A stretch of DNA of 53,944 nucleotides from Streptomyces sp. ISL-11 (GTDB taxonomy: Bacteria > Actinomycetota > Actinomycetes > Streptomycetales > Streptomycetaceae), in NCBI RefSeq assembly GCF_018614525.1, contig NZ_JAGGOL010000111.1:1-53944 (forward strand). The letters run 5' to 3'. The notes below the pieces were generated by a model. That model worked only from the letters and a program-made list of their open reading frames with translations. It was not told where the DNA came from and did no database searches. Both the position numbers and the translations under genes were made by a program. Below are positions 1 to 24,300 of this stretch, piece after piece (position 1 is the first letter of the stretch; each line of letters begins with the position of its first letter).

Positions 1-2
1 AG

Positions 3-3000
3 CGCCGCATCTCCCGCACCGGCATGGAGGCGCTGGAGTCCGCCGACGGGCTGGCGCTGTTCGACGACGCCTTGCGAGCCGCGGAGCCCGCCCTCGTCCC
101 CGTGCGATGGGACATGCGGGCCCTGCGCGCACAGGCCCGTACCGGTGGATTGCCCGCCCTCCTGACGGGACTGGTCCCCGCGCCCGCCGTGCGCCGCGCG
201 GAAGCCGCCCGGGCAACCGACAGCACCGAGACGGCTCTCGCCCAGCGGCTGGCCGGGCTCACGGAGGACCAGCGGTTCGACGTGCTGGTCGACCTGGTCC
301 GTACGCACGCGGCCGCCGTGCTGGGACACGGCCGCCCCGAGTCCGTACAGGCGGCTCAGGCGTTCCGCGAGCTGGGCTTCGACTCGCTGACCGCCGTCGA
401 GCTCCGCAACCGCCTGGGCGGCGCCACCGGCGTCCGGCTGCCCGCCGGCCTCGTCTTCGACTACCCCACCCCTGACGCCCTGGCCCGCCACCTGCGCGAC
501 CAGTTGGCGGGCGACCGGCGGACCGCTGCCGCGGCCCCGGCCGCGCGCGCCGGGGCCGGCGACGAGCCCATCGCGATCGTGGCGATGAGCTGCCGCTACC
601 CCGGCGGCGTACGCAGCCCCGAGGAACTGTGGGAGCTCCTGACCTCCGGCAAGGACGCCATCTCCGGCTTCCCCACCGACCGCGGCTGGGACTTCGACGC
701 GCTCTCCGCCGACGCCCCGGACGCGGCGGGCACGAGTCACACGCGGGAAGGCGGCTTCCTCTACGACGCGGCCGACTTCGACGCGGCGTTCTTCGGGATC
801 TCGCCGCGCGAGGCGCTGGCGATGGACCCGCAGCAGCGACTGCTGCTGGAAACCTCCTGGGAAGCCTTCGAGCGGGCCGGCATCGACCCGGTGTCGGTAC
901 GGGGTTCGCGGACCGGTGTGTTCGCGGGCGTGATGTACCACGACTACACCTCGTCGCTCCAGAACGTTCCCGAGGGCGTCGAAGGCTTTCTCGGGACCGG
1001 GAACTCCGGAAGCGTCATCTCGGGCCGTCTGTCCTACACCTTCGGGCTGGAGGGCCCGGCGGTCACCGTCGACACGGCCTGCTCGTCGTCCCTCGTGGCA
1101 CTCCACCTCGCCGTACAGGCCCTGCGCCAGGGCGAGTGCGAACTCGCGGTGGCCGGCGGCGTGACGGTGATGGCGGGACCCGGCGCGTTCATCGAGTTCA
1201 GCAGGCAGGGAGGACTGGCCGCCGACGGCCGGTGCAAGGCGTTCTCCTCCTCCGCCGACGGCACGGGCTGGAGCGAGGGTGCCGGCGTACTGCTCGTGGA
1301 GCGCCTGTCCGACGCCCGGCGCAACGGCCACCCGGTCCTCGCCGTCGTTCGTGGCAGCGCCGTGAACCAGGACGGTGCCTCCAACGGCCTGACCGCGCCC
1401 AACGGTCCTTCGCAGCAGCGCGTGATCCAGCAGGCGCTGGCGAGTGCCGGCCTCACGGCAGCGGACGTGGACGCGGTGGAGGCCCATGGCACGGGCACCT
1501 CGCTGGGCGACCCCATCGAGGCCCACGCGCTCCTCGCGACGTACGGGCAGGAGCGGCCGGCGGACGAGCCGCTGTGGCTCGGCTCGCTGAAGTCGAACAT
1601 CGGCCACACGCAGGCCGCCGCCGGCGTGGGCGGCATCATCAAGATGGTGCAGGCACTGCGCCACGGTGTCCTGCCCAGGACGCTGCACGCCGACGAGCCG
1701 TCACCGCACATCGACTGGTCGGCGGGCGACGTCCGGCTGCTGACCGAGCCGGTCGAGTGGGCGGAGCGCGAGCGGCCCCGCCGGGCCGGGGTGTCGTCCT
1801 TCGGCTTCAGCGGCACGAACGCACACGTCATCATCGAGCAGGCCCCGGAGCCCGCGCTCCCCGAAACGGCGCCCGCGATCACGCCCGCCGTGCCCGCTCC
1901 CTGGGTGATGTCCGCGAAGAGCCCCGAGGCCCTGCGCGACCAGGCGCACCGGCTGCTGTCCCACGTACGGGACCACGCCGACCTCGCCGTACTCGACGTG
2001 GCCTACTCCCTGGCCACCGGCCGGACCGCCTTGGACCACCGCGCCGCGGTGATCGCGACGGACCGGAGCGGCGGACTGGAGGCCCTGCGCGCCCTCGCGG
2101 CCGGGGAACCGTCCGGATCCGTCGTCAGCGGCGAGGCGTCGGCGCCGAGCGGGAAGGTCGCCCTGCTGTTCTCGGGTCAGGGAAGTCAGCGGTTGGGGAT
2201 GGGGCGTGAGTTGTACGCGTCGTTCCCGGTGTTCGCGGAGGCTTTCGACGCTGTGTGCGCCGAACTGGACGGGTGCATGGGGGAGCCGTTGCGGGATGTG
2301 GTCTTCGGTGAGGATGCCGGACTGCTGAACCGGACGGAGTTCACCCAGCCTGCGTTGTTCGCGGTCGAGGTCGCTCTGTTCCGGTTGGTGGAGTCGTGGG
2401 GTGTGCGGGCGGACTATCTGGCCGGTCATTCGGTCGGTGAGCTGGCGGCCGCGCATGTGGCGGGAGTTCTCTCGCTGGCCGATGCTGCGGCTCTTGTGGC
2501 GGCTCGTGGCCGGTTGATGGAGGCGTTGCCGTCGGGTGGGTTGATGGTGGCGGTGCAGGCGTCGGAGGCTGAGGTGCTGCCGTTGCTGGCCGGCCGGGAG
2601 TCGGAGATCGGGCTTGCCGCGGTGAACGGCCTGTCGTCGGTGGTGATCTCGGGTGTTGAGGAAGCGGTGATCGAGGTCGCCGGTGCCCTGGCAGGTCAGG
2701 GTCGGAAGACCAAGCGCCTGTCGGTCTCGCATGCCTTCCACTCGCCGTTGATGGACCCGATGCTGGCCTCCTTCCGGAAGGTCGCGGCGGGCATGACGTT
2801 CCACGCTCCGGCGATCCCGATCGTCTCCACCCTGACCGGACAGCTGGTGTCTGCGGACGAGTTGTGCGATCCGGAGTACTGGGTGCGGCACGTCCGTCAG
2901 CCGGTTCGTTTCGCCGACGCCGTCACGACCCTCTCCACCGAGGGTGCCGGTATCTTCCTGGAGATCGGTCCGGGTGGTGTGCTGACCGCGATGGCCCAGG

Positions 3001-5978
3001 ACACCCTGGAGCAGACCGCCACCACCGTCGTCCCGTCCCTGCGCACCGATCGTCCGGAGCCCGAGGCGGTCACCACCGCCCTCGCCCACCTCCACGTCAA
3101 CGGCACACCCATCACCTGGGACGCGGTCTTCACCGGCCGCGCTCCCCGCCGGGTCGACCTTCCCACCTACCCCTTCCAGCACCAGCGCTACTGGCTGGAC
3201 TCCCGCCCCGTTGCCGGAGATGTCACCTCGGCCGGTCTGGAGGCCGCGGAGCACCCGCTCCTCGGTGCCGCGGTCGCCCTGGCGGACGGCGAGGGCTTCG
3301 TGCTCACCGGCCGGCTGTCCCTGACGACGCACCCCTGGCTCGCCGACCACGCGGTGCTGGGCACGGTGCTGCTGCCCGGTACCGCCCTCGTCGATCTCGC
3401 GCTGCGGGCCGCCGAGGAGGCGGGATGCGACCAGGTGGAGGAACTGACCCTCCAGGCGCCGCTGGTCCTGCCCGAGGACGGCGGTGTGCGGATCCAGGTG
3501 CTGACGGGGGCCGCCGATGACAGCGGCCGTCGTCCGCTGCGGATCTACTCCCGCGGGGACGGTGACGCCCCCGACGCCCCCTGGACCGGCCACGCCACCG
3601 GCACGCTCGTTCCCACCGGCTCAGCCGCCGGCGGGAACGATTCCTCCGAGGCTCCGGACGCCGTGGCCGAGTTCGCCGCCTGGCCGCCGCCGGGCGCCCA
3701 GCCCGTCCCGGTCGACGCGCTGTACGAGCGGATGGCCGGCCTCGGTCTCGACTACGGGCCGGTGTTCCGGGGCGTACGTGCCGCGTGGCGGCGGGGCGGG
3801 ACGCTGTTCGCCGAGGTGGGGCTGCCGGAGGACACGGACGCCCGCGGTTTCGGTGTGCACCCCGCGCTGCTGGACGCGGCGCTGCACGGCGTGGGCCTGG
3901 GCGGGACGCTGCCGGACACCGGTCAGGCGCGGGTCCCGTTCTCGTGGAGCGGCGTGAGCCTGCGCGCGACCGGCGCCTCCGCCCTGCGGGTGCGCCTGGC
4001 GCCCGCCGGGCAGGACGCGGTGTCGGTGCTGGCCACGGACACCGCCGGGCGGCTCGCCGTGTCGGTCGGGTCGCTCGTCCTGCGCCCCATAACGGCCGAG
4101 CAGTTGGCGGCCGCGCGCGGTGGCGGGCAGGACGCGCTCCACCGCGTCGACTGGGCCCCGCTCCCGCTGTCGGCTGCCGTCCCGCCCGGGGCCTCCGGCG
4201 ACTCCGCCACGTACGAACTCGCCCTCGCCCGGCCCGAGGGCACGTCCGATTCCCAGGACACGACCCATGCCGTCCGCCACGTCCTCTCCCTCCTCCAGAA
4301 ATGGCTGTCGGAGGAGCCCGCGGACTCCTCGCGGCGCCTGGTCGTCGTGACCCGCGATGCCGTCGTGGCGGAAGCGGCCGACGCCACCGGGGCGGACCCG
4401 GCGCAGGCGGCTGTGTGGGGGCTGGTGCGGTCGGCGCAGTCCGAGCATCCCGACCGGTTCGTGCTGGTGGACCAGGACGGTCGCGGGGGTTCGTACGACC
4501 TGCTGGCCGCGGCCCTGGCCAGCGGTGAGCCCCAGGTGGCCATCCGGGACGGCAAGGCGTTCGTGCCCCGGCTGGCCCGGGCGGCCGTCGCGGCCCCGGG
4601 CGGTGCGGCCGCCGGCCTGCCGTCGCTCGACCCCGACGGCACCGTCCTCGTCACCGGTGCGACCGGCGCGCTGGGCCGGATCGTCGCGCGGCACCTCGTG
4701 GCCGCGTACGGGGTGCGGCATCTGCTGCTGACGAGCCGGCGCGGCCCGGCGGCCGAGGGGGCGGGCGAGTTCGAGGCCGAACTCGTCGCCCTGGGGGCGA
4801 GCGTGACGACGGCCGCGTGCGACGTGGCGGACCGGGACGCGCTCGCCGCGCTGCTGGACGCCGTGCCGGCCGAGCACCCGCTGACGGCCGTGGTGCACGC
4901 GGCCGGTGTGCTGGACGACGCGACGGTCGGCTCGCTGACGCCCGAACGGCTGGAGAAGGTGTTCCGCCCGAAGGCCGAAGCGGCCCGCCACCTGCATGAA
5001 CTGACGCAAAAGTTTGACCTTGCGGCCTTTATCCTGTTTTCTTCTCTTGCCGGTACGTTCGGCAACGCGGGACAGGCCAACTACGCGGCCGCCAACGCCT
5101 ACTTGGACGCGCTGGCACTGCGGCGCCGAGCGGCGGGCCTGGCGGGCACGTCGCTGGCGTGGGGGCCGTGGACCGGCTCCGGCGGCATGCTGGGTGCCGC
5201 GGACACCGAGGCGCTCGCGCGGATGTCGCGTGGCGGTGTGTCCCCGCTGTCGGCGGACGAGGGCCTGGCCCTGTTCGACGCCGCGTGGGCGGCGGACGGC
5301 GGGGTGTTCGTACCCGTCCGGCTGAACCTCCCGGCACTGCGGAGCCGGGCGGAGACCGCGCCGCTGCCGCCGCTGCTGCGCGGCCTGGTCCGGGCACCGG
5401 CCAGGCGGGCGGCGGAGACGGGACCGGTACCGCTGGCCGGACAGTTGGCCGGAGCGTCGGAGGAGAAGCGCCGGCGCGTGCTGCTAGGCGCGGTCAGGGG
5501 CGAGGTCGCCGCCGTACTGGGCCACGCGTCCGCCGAGGCCATCGGCGCGGCACAAGCCTTCCGCGACCTCGGATTCGACTCCCTCACCGCGGTCGAACTG
5601 CGCAACCGGCTCGGCGCCCTCACCGGCCTGCGGCTGCCGGCCGGGCTCCTCTTCGACTACCCGACCCCGGCCGCCCTGGCCGAACACCTCAGCGCCGCCC
5701 TGCCCGACGAGAGCGCGCCGGCCGCACCGTCCCTGCTCGCCGAACTCGACCGCCTGGAGGCCGCGCTGGCCGATTCCCCGCACGACGGGGGACTTCGCGC
5801 CAAGGTCACCATGCGCCTGGAGGTCCTGCTGGCGAAGCTGGCGGGACGGACGGCACAACCGGGGGCGGCGGACGGCGCCGAGGGCGACGGCGGCACGGAC
5901 GCGGACCTGACCTCGGTGGCCTCGGCCACGGACGACGAACTCTTCGCGCTCCTCGACGACGAGCTCGGCACGGACTGA
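3..5978 (+). CDS. Modular type I polyketide synthase, 5'-truncated: ACP, then KS-AT-DH-KR-ACP
   Basis: The reading frame is open from base 3, so the start lies upstream; 1991 residues are visible. Order: end of a KR and linker (3-230), ACP (231-510, Ser codon 384), KS (561-1850), malonyl-type AT (2157-3060), DH (3243-4110), KR (4140-5200), ACP (5481-5700, Ser codon 5580) and a C-terminal docking tail (5730-5975). The protein carries the growing chain through one elongation that should leave a double bond, then passes it to the next synthase. The tail has a helix-rich stretch (SLLAELDRLEAAL) and an acidic end (DDELFALLDDELG), the arrangement of class 1 C-terminal docking domains. The next synthase starts 168 nt downstream on the same strand, so co-transcription is likely. 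A 42-bp island of T-rich codons lies in the KR (5007-5048). Family assignment is certain; the starter unit and earlier modules cannot be seen. Confidence 0.97.
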   Translation, partial: RRISRTGMEALESADGLALFDDALRAAEPALVPVRWDMRALRAQARTGGLPALLTGLVPAPAVRRAEAARATDSTETALAQRLAGLTEDQRFDVLVDLVRTHAAAVLGHGRPESVQAAQAFRELGFDSLTAVELRNRLGGATGVRLPAGLVFDYPTPDALARHLRDQLAGDRRTAAAAPAARAGAGDEPIAIVAMSCRYPGGVRSPEELWELLTSGKDAISGFPTDRGWDFDALSADAPDAAGTSHTREGGFLYDAADFDAAFFGISPREALAMDPQQRLLLETSWEAFERAGIDPVSVRGSRTGVFAGVMYHDYTSSLQNVPEGVEGFLGTGNSGSVISGRLSYTFGLEGPAVTVDTACSSSLVALHLAVQALRQGECELAVAGGVTVMAGPGAFIEFSRQGGLAADGRCKAFSSSADGTGWSEGAGVLLVERLSDARRNGHPVLAVVRGSAVNQDGASNGLTAPNGPSQQRVIQQALASAGLTAADVDAVEAHGTGTSLGDPIEAHALLATYGQERPADEPLWLGSLKSNIGHTQAAAGVGGIIKMVQALRHGVLPRTLHADEPSPHIDWSAGDVRLLTEPVEWAERERPRRAGVSSFGFSGTNAHVIIEQAPEPALPETAPAITPAVPAPWVMSAKSPEALRDQAHRLLSHVRDHADLAVLDVAYSLATGRTALDHRAAVIATDRSGGLEALRALAAGEPSGSVVSGEASAPSGKVALLFSGQGSQRLGMGRELYASFPVFAEAFDAVCAELDGCMGEPLRDVVFGEDAGLLNRTEFTQPALFAVEVALFRLVESWGVRADYLAGHSVGELAAAHVAGVLSLADAAALVAARGRLMEALPSGGLMVAVQASEAEVLPLLAGRESEIGLAAVNGLSSVVISGVEEAVIEVAGALAGQGRKTKRLSVSHAFHSPLMDPMLASFRKVAAGMTFHAPAIPIVSTLTGQLVSADELCDPEYWVRHVRQPVRFADAVTTLSTEGAGIFLEIGPGGVLTAMAQDTLEQTATTVVPSLRTDRPEPEAVTTALAHLHVNGTPITWDAVFTGRAPRRVDLPTYPFQHQRYWLDSRPVAGDVTSAGLEAAEHPLLGAAVALADGEGFVLTGRLSLTTHPWLADHAVLGTVLLPGTALVDLALRAAEEAGCDQVEELTLQAPLVLPEDGGVRIQVLTGAADDSGRRPLRIYSRGDGDAPDAPWTGHATGTLVPTGSAAGGNDSSEAPDAVAEFAAWPPPGAQPVPVDALYERMAGLGLDYGPVFRGVRAAWRRGGTLFAEVGLPEDTDARGFGVHPALLDAALHGVGLGGTLPDTGQARVPFSWSGVSLRATGASALRVRLAPAGQDAVSVLATDTAGRLAVSVGSLVLRPITAEQLAAARGGGQDALHRVDWAPLPLSAAVPPGASGDSATYELALARPEGTSDSQDTTHAVRHVLSLLQKWLSEEPADSSRRLVVVTRDAVVAEAADATGADPAQAAVWGLVRSAQSEHPDRFVLVDQDGRGGSYDLLAAALASGEPQVAIRDGKAFVPRLARAAVAAPGGAAAGLPSLDPDGTVLVTGATGALGRIVARHLVAAYGVRHLLLTSRRGPAAEGAGEFEAELVALGASVTTAACDVADRDALAALLDAVPAEHPLTAVVHAAGVLDDATVGSLTPERLEKVFRPKAEAARHLHELTQKFDLAAFILFSSLAGTFGNAGQANYAAANAYLDALALRRRAAGLAGTSLAWGPWTGSGGMLGAADTEALARMSRGGVSPLSADEGLALFDAAWAADGGVFVPVRLNLPALRSRAETAPLPPLLRGLVRAPARRAAETGPVPLAGQLAGASEEKRRRVLLGAVRGEVAAVLGHASAEAIGAAQAFRDLGFDSLTAVELRNRLGALTGLRLPAGLLFDYPTPAALAEHLSAALPDESAPAAPSLLAELDRLEAALADSPHDGGLRAKVTMRLEVLLAKLAGRTAQPGAADGAEGDGGTDADLTSVASATDDELFALLDDELGTD
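231..510 (+). other. ACP domain closing a module upstream of the window
   Basis: This is an acyl carrier domain with the motif LGFDSLTAVELRNRL; the phosphopantetheine serine is the TCG codon at 384. The bases before it (3-230) translate as the post-KR segment found after KR domains (ending in LLTGLVPAP), so the upstream module ended in KR-ACP. Whether that module also has DH or ER cannot be seen. Confidence 0.93.
2289..3200 (+). repeat. AT cassette, copy A1 (nearly identical to 18192-19103)
   Basis: This AT segment aligns without gaps to 18192-19103 (constant offset 15903) with only scattered base differences, far closer than the KS or linker DNA on either side. Its codons (TTG, GGT, CGT, GTT, TCG) differ from the C-ending codons of the neighbouring KS and DH. 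The pattern is what recent gene conversion between modules would leave. Confidence 0.85.
5007..5048 (+). other. T-rich, low-GC codon island inside the module 1 KR
   Basis: Fourteen consecutive codons include CAA, four TTT, two CTT and two TCT, in a gene where the corresponding codons are nearly always TTC, CTC and TCC. The encoded peptide is ordinary KR sequence leading into the catalytic FSS motif, with KFDLAAFIL where the other modules have hLDLSAFVL. The frame is intact, so the domain should work. The origin is unknown. Confidence 0.8.
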
Positions 5979-5986
5979 TGAACCGG

Positions 5987-6108
5987 CCGCCGGACGCACT
6001 GCAACCGCACCGCCGGACGCACCGGCCGCCGGACGCAGCGCACCACTTGATCGACCGGCACCGCCTGATCGACAGCACTCCCCGCTCGACCTCCACCGAC
6101 TGATCGAC
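5987..6108 (+). repeat. Two sets of short direct repeats in the intergenic spacer
   Basis: The spacer between the first two synthase genes holds CCGCCGGACGCA three times (5987, 6010, 6026) and then YTGATCGAC three times (6047, 6065, 6100). Both sets lie between the stop at 5978 and the ribosome site at about 6131. They could be slippage products or a structured leader; no promoter is evident. Confidence 0.7.
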
Positions 6109-6146
6109 AAGCACCAACTCCCTTGGCGTTGAGGAACAGAATTCAG

Positions 6147-21287
<15,141 letters not shown>

Positions 21288-21308
21288 GACGGCCTGAGTA
21301 CGGAGCAC

Positions 21309-24300
21309 ATGATGACCACGTCGAACGAGAAAATCGTTCAAGCACTGCGGGCCTCCCTCCAGGAGACCGAGCGGCTGCGCCGGCAGAACAAGCAACTGGC
21401 CGACGACGCCCGGGAGCCCATCGCCATCGTCGCGATGAGCTGCCGCTTCCCCGGCGGCGTACGGTCGCCCGAGGACCTGTGGCGGCTGGTGGCCGAGGGC
21501 GGTGACGCCATCTCCGGCTTCCCCGCCGACCGCGGCTGGGACCTGGAGGCGCTCTACGACCCCGACCCCGACCACGCGGGCACCTGCTACGTCCGCGAGG
21601 GCGGATTCCTCCAGGACGTCGGCGAGTTCGACGCGGGCTTCTTCGGGATCTCGCCGCGCGAGGCGCTGATGATGGACCCGCAGCAGCGGCTGCTGCTGGA
21701 GACCTCCTGGGAGGTCTTCGAGCGGGCCGGCATCGACCCGGCCTCCCTGCGCGGCAGCCGGACCGGTGTCTTCGCCGGGACCAACGGCCAGGACTACGCG
21801 CGCCTGTCCAACTCGCCGGAGGACTTCGACGGCTATCTGGGCACCGGCAACGCCGCCGCCGTCGTCTCCGGCCGCATCGCCTACACCTTCGGCCTGGAGG
21901 GCCCGGCCGTCACCGTCGACACGGCGTGCTCCTCGTCGCTGGTCGCCCTGCACCTGGCGGCGCAGGCGCTGCGCCGGGGCGAGTGCTCGCTGGCCCTGGC
22001 GACCGGTGTCACCGTCATGTCGACGCCGGGCGCGTTCATGGAGTTCAGCCGCCAGCGCGGCCTGGCCGACGACGGCCGCTGCAAGCCGTTCTCCGCGTCG
22101 GCCGACGGCACCGGCTGGAGCGAGGGCGTCGGCGTGCTGCTCGTGGAGCGGCTCTCCGACGCGCGCCGCAACGGCCACCGCGTCCTCGCGGTCCTTCGCG
22201 GCAGCGCGGTCAACCAGGACGGTGCCTCCAATGGCCTCACCGCGCCCAACGGCCAGGCGCAGCAGCGGGTGATCCGCCAGGCGCTCGCCGACGCGGGCCT
22301 CGCGGCGGCGGACGTCGACGCCGTGGAGGCGCACGGCACCGGCACCTCCCTCGGCGACCCCATCGAGGCGCAGGCGCTGCTCGCCACGTACGGGCAGGAC
22401 CGCCCCGAGGACCGGCCGCTGCTCCTGGGGGCGCTGAAGTCGAACATCGGGCACACCCAGGCCGCGGCCGGGGTCGCCGGTGTGATCAAGACGGTGCTGG
22501 CGATGCGGCACGGCGTGCTGCCGCGCACCCTCCATCTGGACGAGCCGTCGCCGCACGTGGACTGGACGGCCGGTGACATCCGGCTGCTGACGGAGACCGA
22601 GGCGTGGCCGGAGTCCGGGCACCCGCGCCGGGCGGGCGTGTCCGCGTTCGGCGTCAGCGGCACCAACGCGCACGTCATCCTGGAGCAGCCCGCCGCCGAG
22701 CCCGCTGCCGAATCCGCTGCCGAGCCGGCGACCGCGCCCACCGCGCGGACCGAGGACCCGCTGCCGGTCGCGTGGCCCCTCTCGGCCCGCGACGCCGACG
22801 CCCTCACCGGCCAGGCCGAACGCCTCCTCGCCCACGTGGAGGAACACCCCGGGCACACCCCGGCGGACATCGGCCTGTCGCTGGCCACCACCCGGGCCGC
22901 GCTGCCCCACCGCGCCGCCGTGGTCGGCACCGGCCGCGACGAACTGCTGCGCGGACTGCGCGCACTGGCCTCCGGCGGGACCGGCGGAACGGTCGTACGG
23001 GGCGACGGCGCCCGCAGGAACAAGGTCGCGTTCCTCTTCTCCGGACAGGGCAGCCAGCACCCGGGCATGGGACGCGAGCTGTACGCGGCCTATCCCGCCT
23101 TCGCCAAGGCCCTCGACGAGGTGTGCGCCCACCTGGACCTCCACCTCGAGCGGCCCCTTCGCGAGGTGATGTTCGCGGACGACGCCGAGCAGCTGAACCG
23201 GACGGTCTACACCCAGCCCGCCCTGTTCGCCGTCGAGGTCGCCCTCTTCCGGCTGGTGGAGTCCCTCGGCGTGCGGCCGGACTTCCTGGCCGGGCACTCC
23301 ATCGGCGAGCTGGCCGCGGCCCATGTGGCCGGTGTGCTCCCGGCGGCGGACGCGGCCACGCTCGTGACCGCCCGCGGCCGGCTGATGCAGGCGCTGCCGG
23401 CCGGTGGCGCCATGGTGGCGGTGCAGGCGTCGGAGGCCGAGGTGCTGCCGCTGCTCGCAGGCCACGAGCACGAGGCGGGCGTCGCGGCGGTCAACGGGCC
23501 CGCCTCCGTGGTCCTCTCCGGCACCGAGGCGGCGGTGACGGCCATCGCCGGGCGGCTCGCCGCCGACGGCCGCAAGACCAAGCGGCTCACGGTCTCGCAC
23601 GCCTTCCACTCGCCACTCATGGAGCCGATGCTGGACGGGTTCCGGGCCGTCGCCGAGACCCTCACCTACACCGCGCCCTCGACGCCGGTCGTCTCCGCCC
23701 TCACCGGGCAGGTCGCGACGGTCGCCGAACTGTGCGACCCGGCCTACTGGGTCCGCCACGTCCGCCGGGCCGTCCGCTTCGACGACGCGCTGAGCACGCT
23801 GCGGGCCGCCGGAGCCACCGTCTGCCTGGAGATCGGCCCCGGCGGGGTGCTGACCGCCCTCGCCGACGGGGCCGGTGGGAGCGACGAGGCGGCCGACTCC
23901 CCCGCGACCCTCGCCGTCCCCGCCCTGCGCACCGACCGCCCGGAGCCGCAGGCCCTCACCACCGCCCTCGCCCAGCTGCACGTACACGGCGTCTCACCCG
24001 ACTGGAACGCCCTGTACGAAGGCCGGGGCGCGCGCCGCGTCGAGCTGCCCACGTACGCCTTCCGGCGCCGCCGCCACTGGCTCGAAGGGCGGCCCGCCGC
24101 CGGGGACCTCACCGGCGTGGGGCTGCGGCCCGCGCACCACCCGCTGCTCGGCGCCGTCCTCGGGCGCGCCGACGGCGAGGGCGCACTGCTGACCGGCCGT
24201 CTGTCGCTGTCCGCCCAGCCCTGGCTGGCGCAGCACCAAGTGATGGGCGCCGTCCTGCTGCCCGGTACGGCCCTGGTCGACCTCGCCCTGCGGGCGGCCG

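Larger units (their letters stand above)
561..5720 (+). other. PKS module 1 (window numbering): KS-AT(malonyl)-DH-KR(B type)-ACP
   Basis: KS: TACSSSL with Cys codon 1080, then HGTGT and NIGHTQ. AT: GHSVG (Ser codon 2430) with HAFH at 2730, both malonyl-CoA signatures. DH: the HxxxGxxxxP motif reads HAVLGTVLLP (His codon 3348), and the second catalytic residue is Asp in HPALLD (codon 3873). KR: nucleotide-binding GATGALG from 4653, LDD motif in HAAGVLDDA (about 4911) and no tryptophan in the active-site loop, which is B type. Ser and Tyr (FSSLAG, ANYAAANA) are intact. Expected outcome: two-carbon extension with an alpha,beta double bond, normally E after a B-type KR. The AT segment is nearly identical in DNA to that of module 4. 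Confidence 0.92.

Noticed and set aside
6123..6146. TTG start eight codons before the trimodular synthase ATG
   Set aside because: It overlaps the GAGG ribosome site and adds residues before a complete docking domain.
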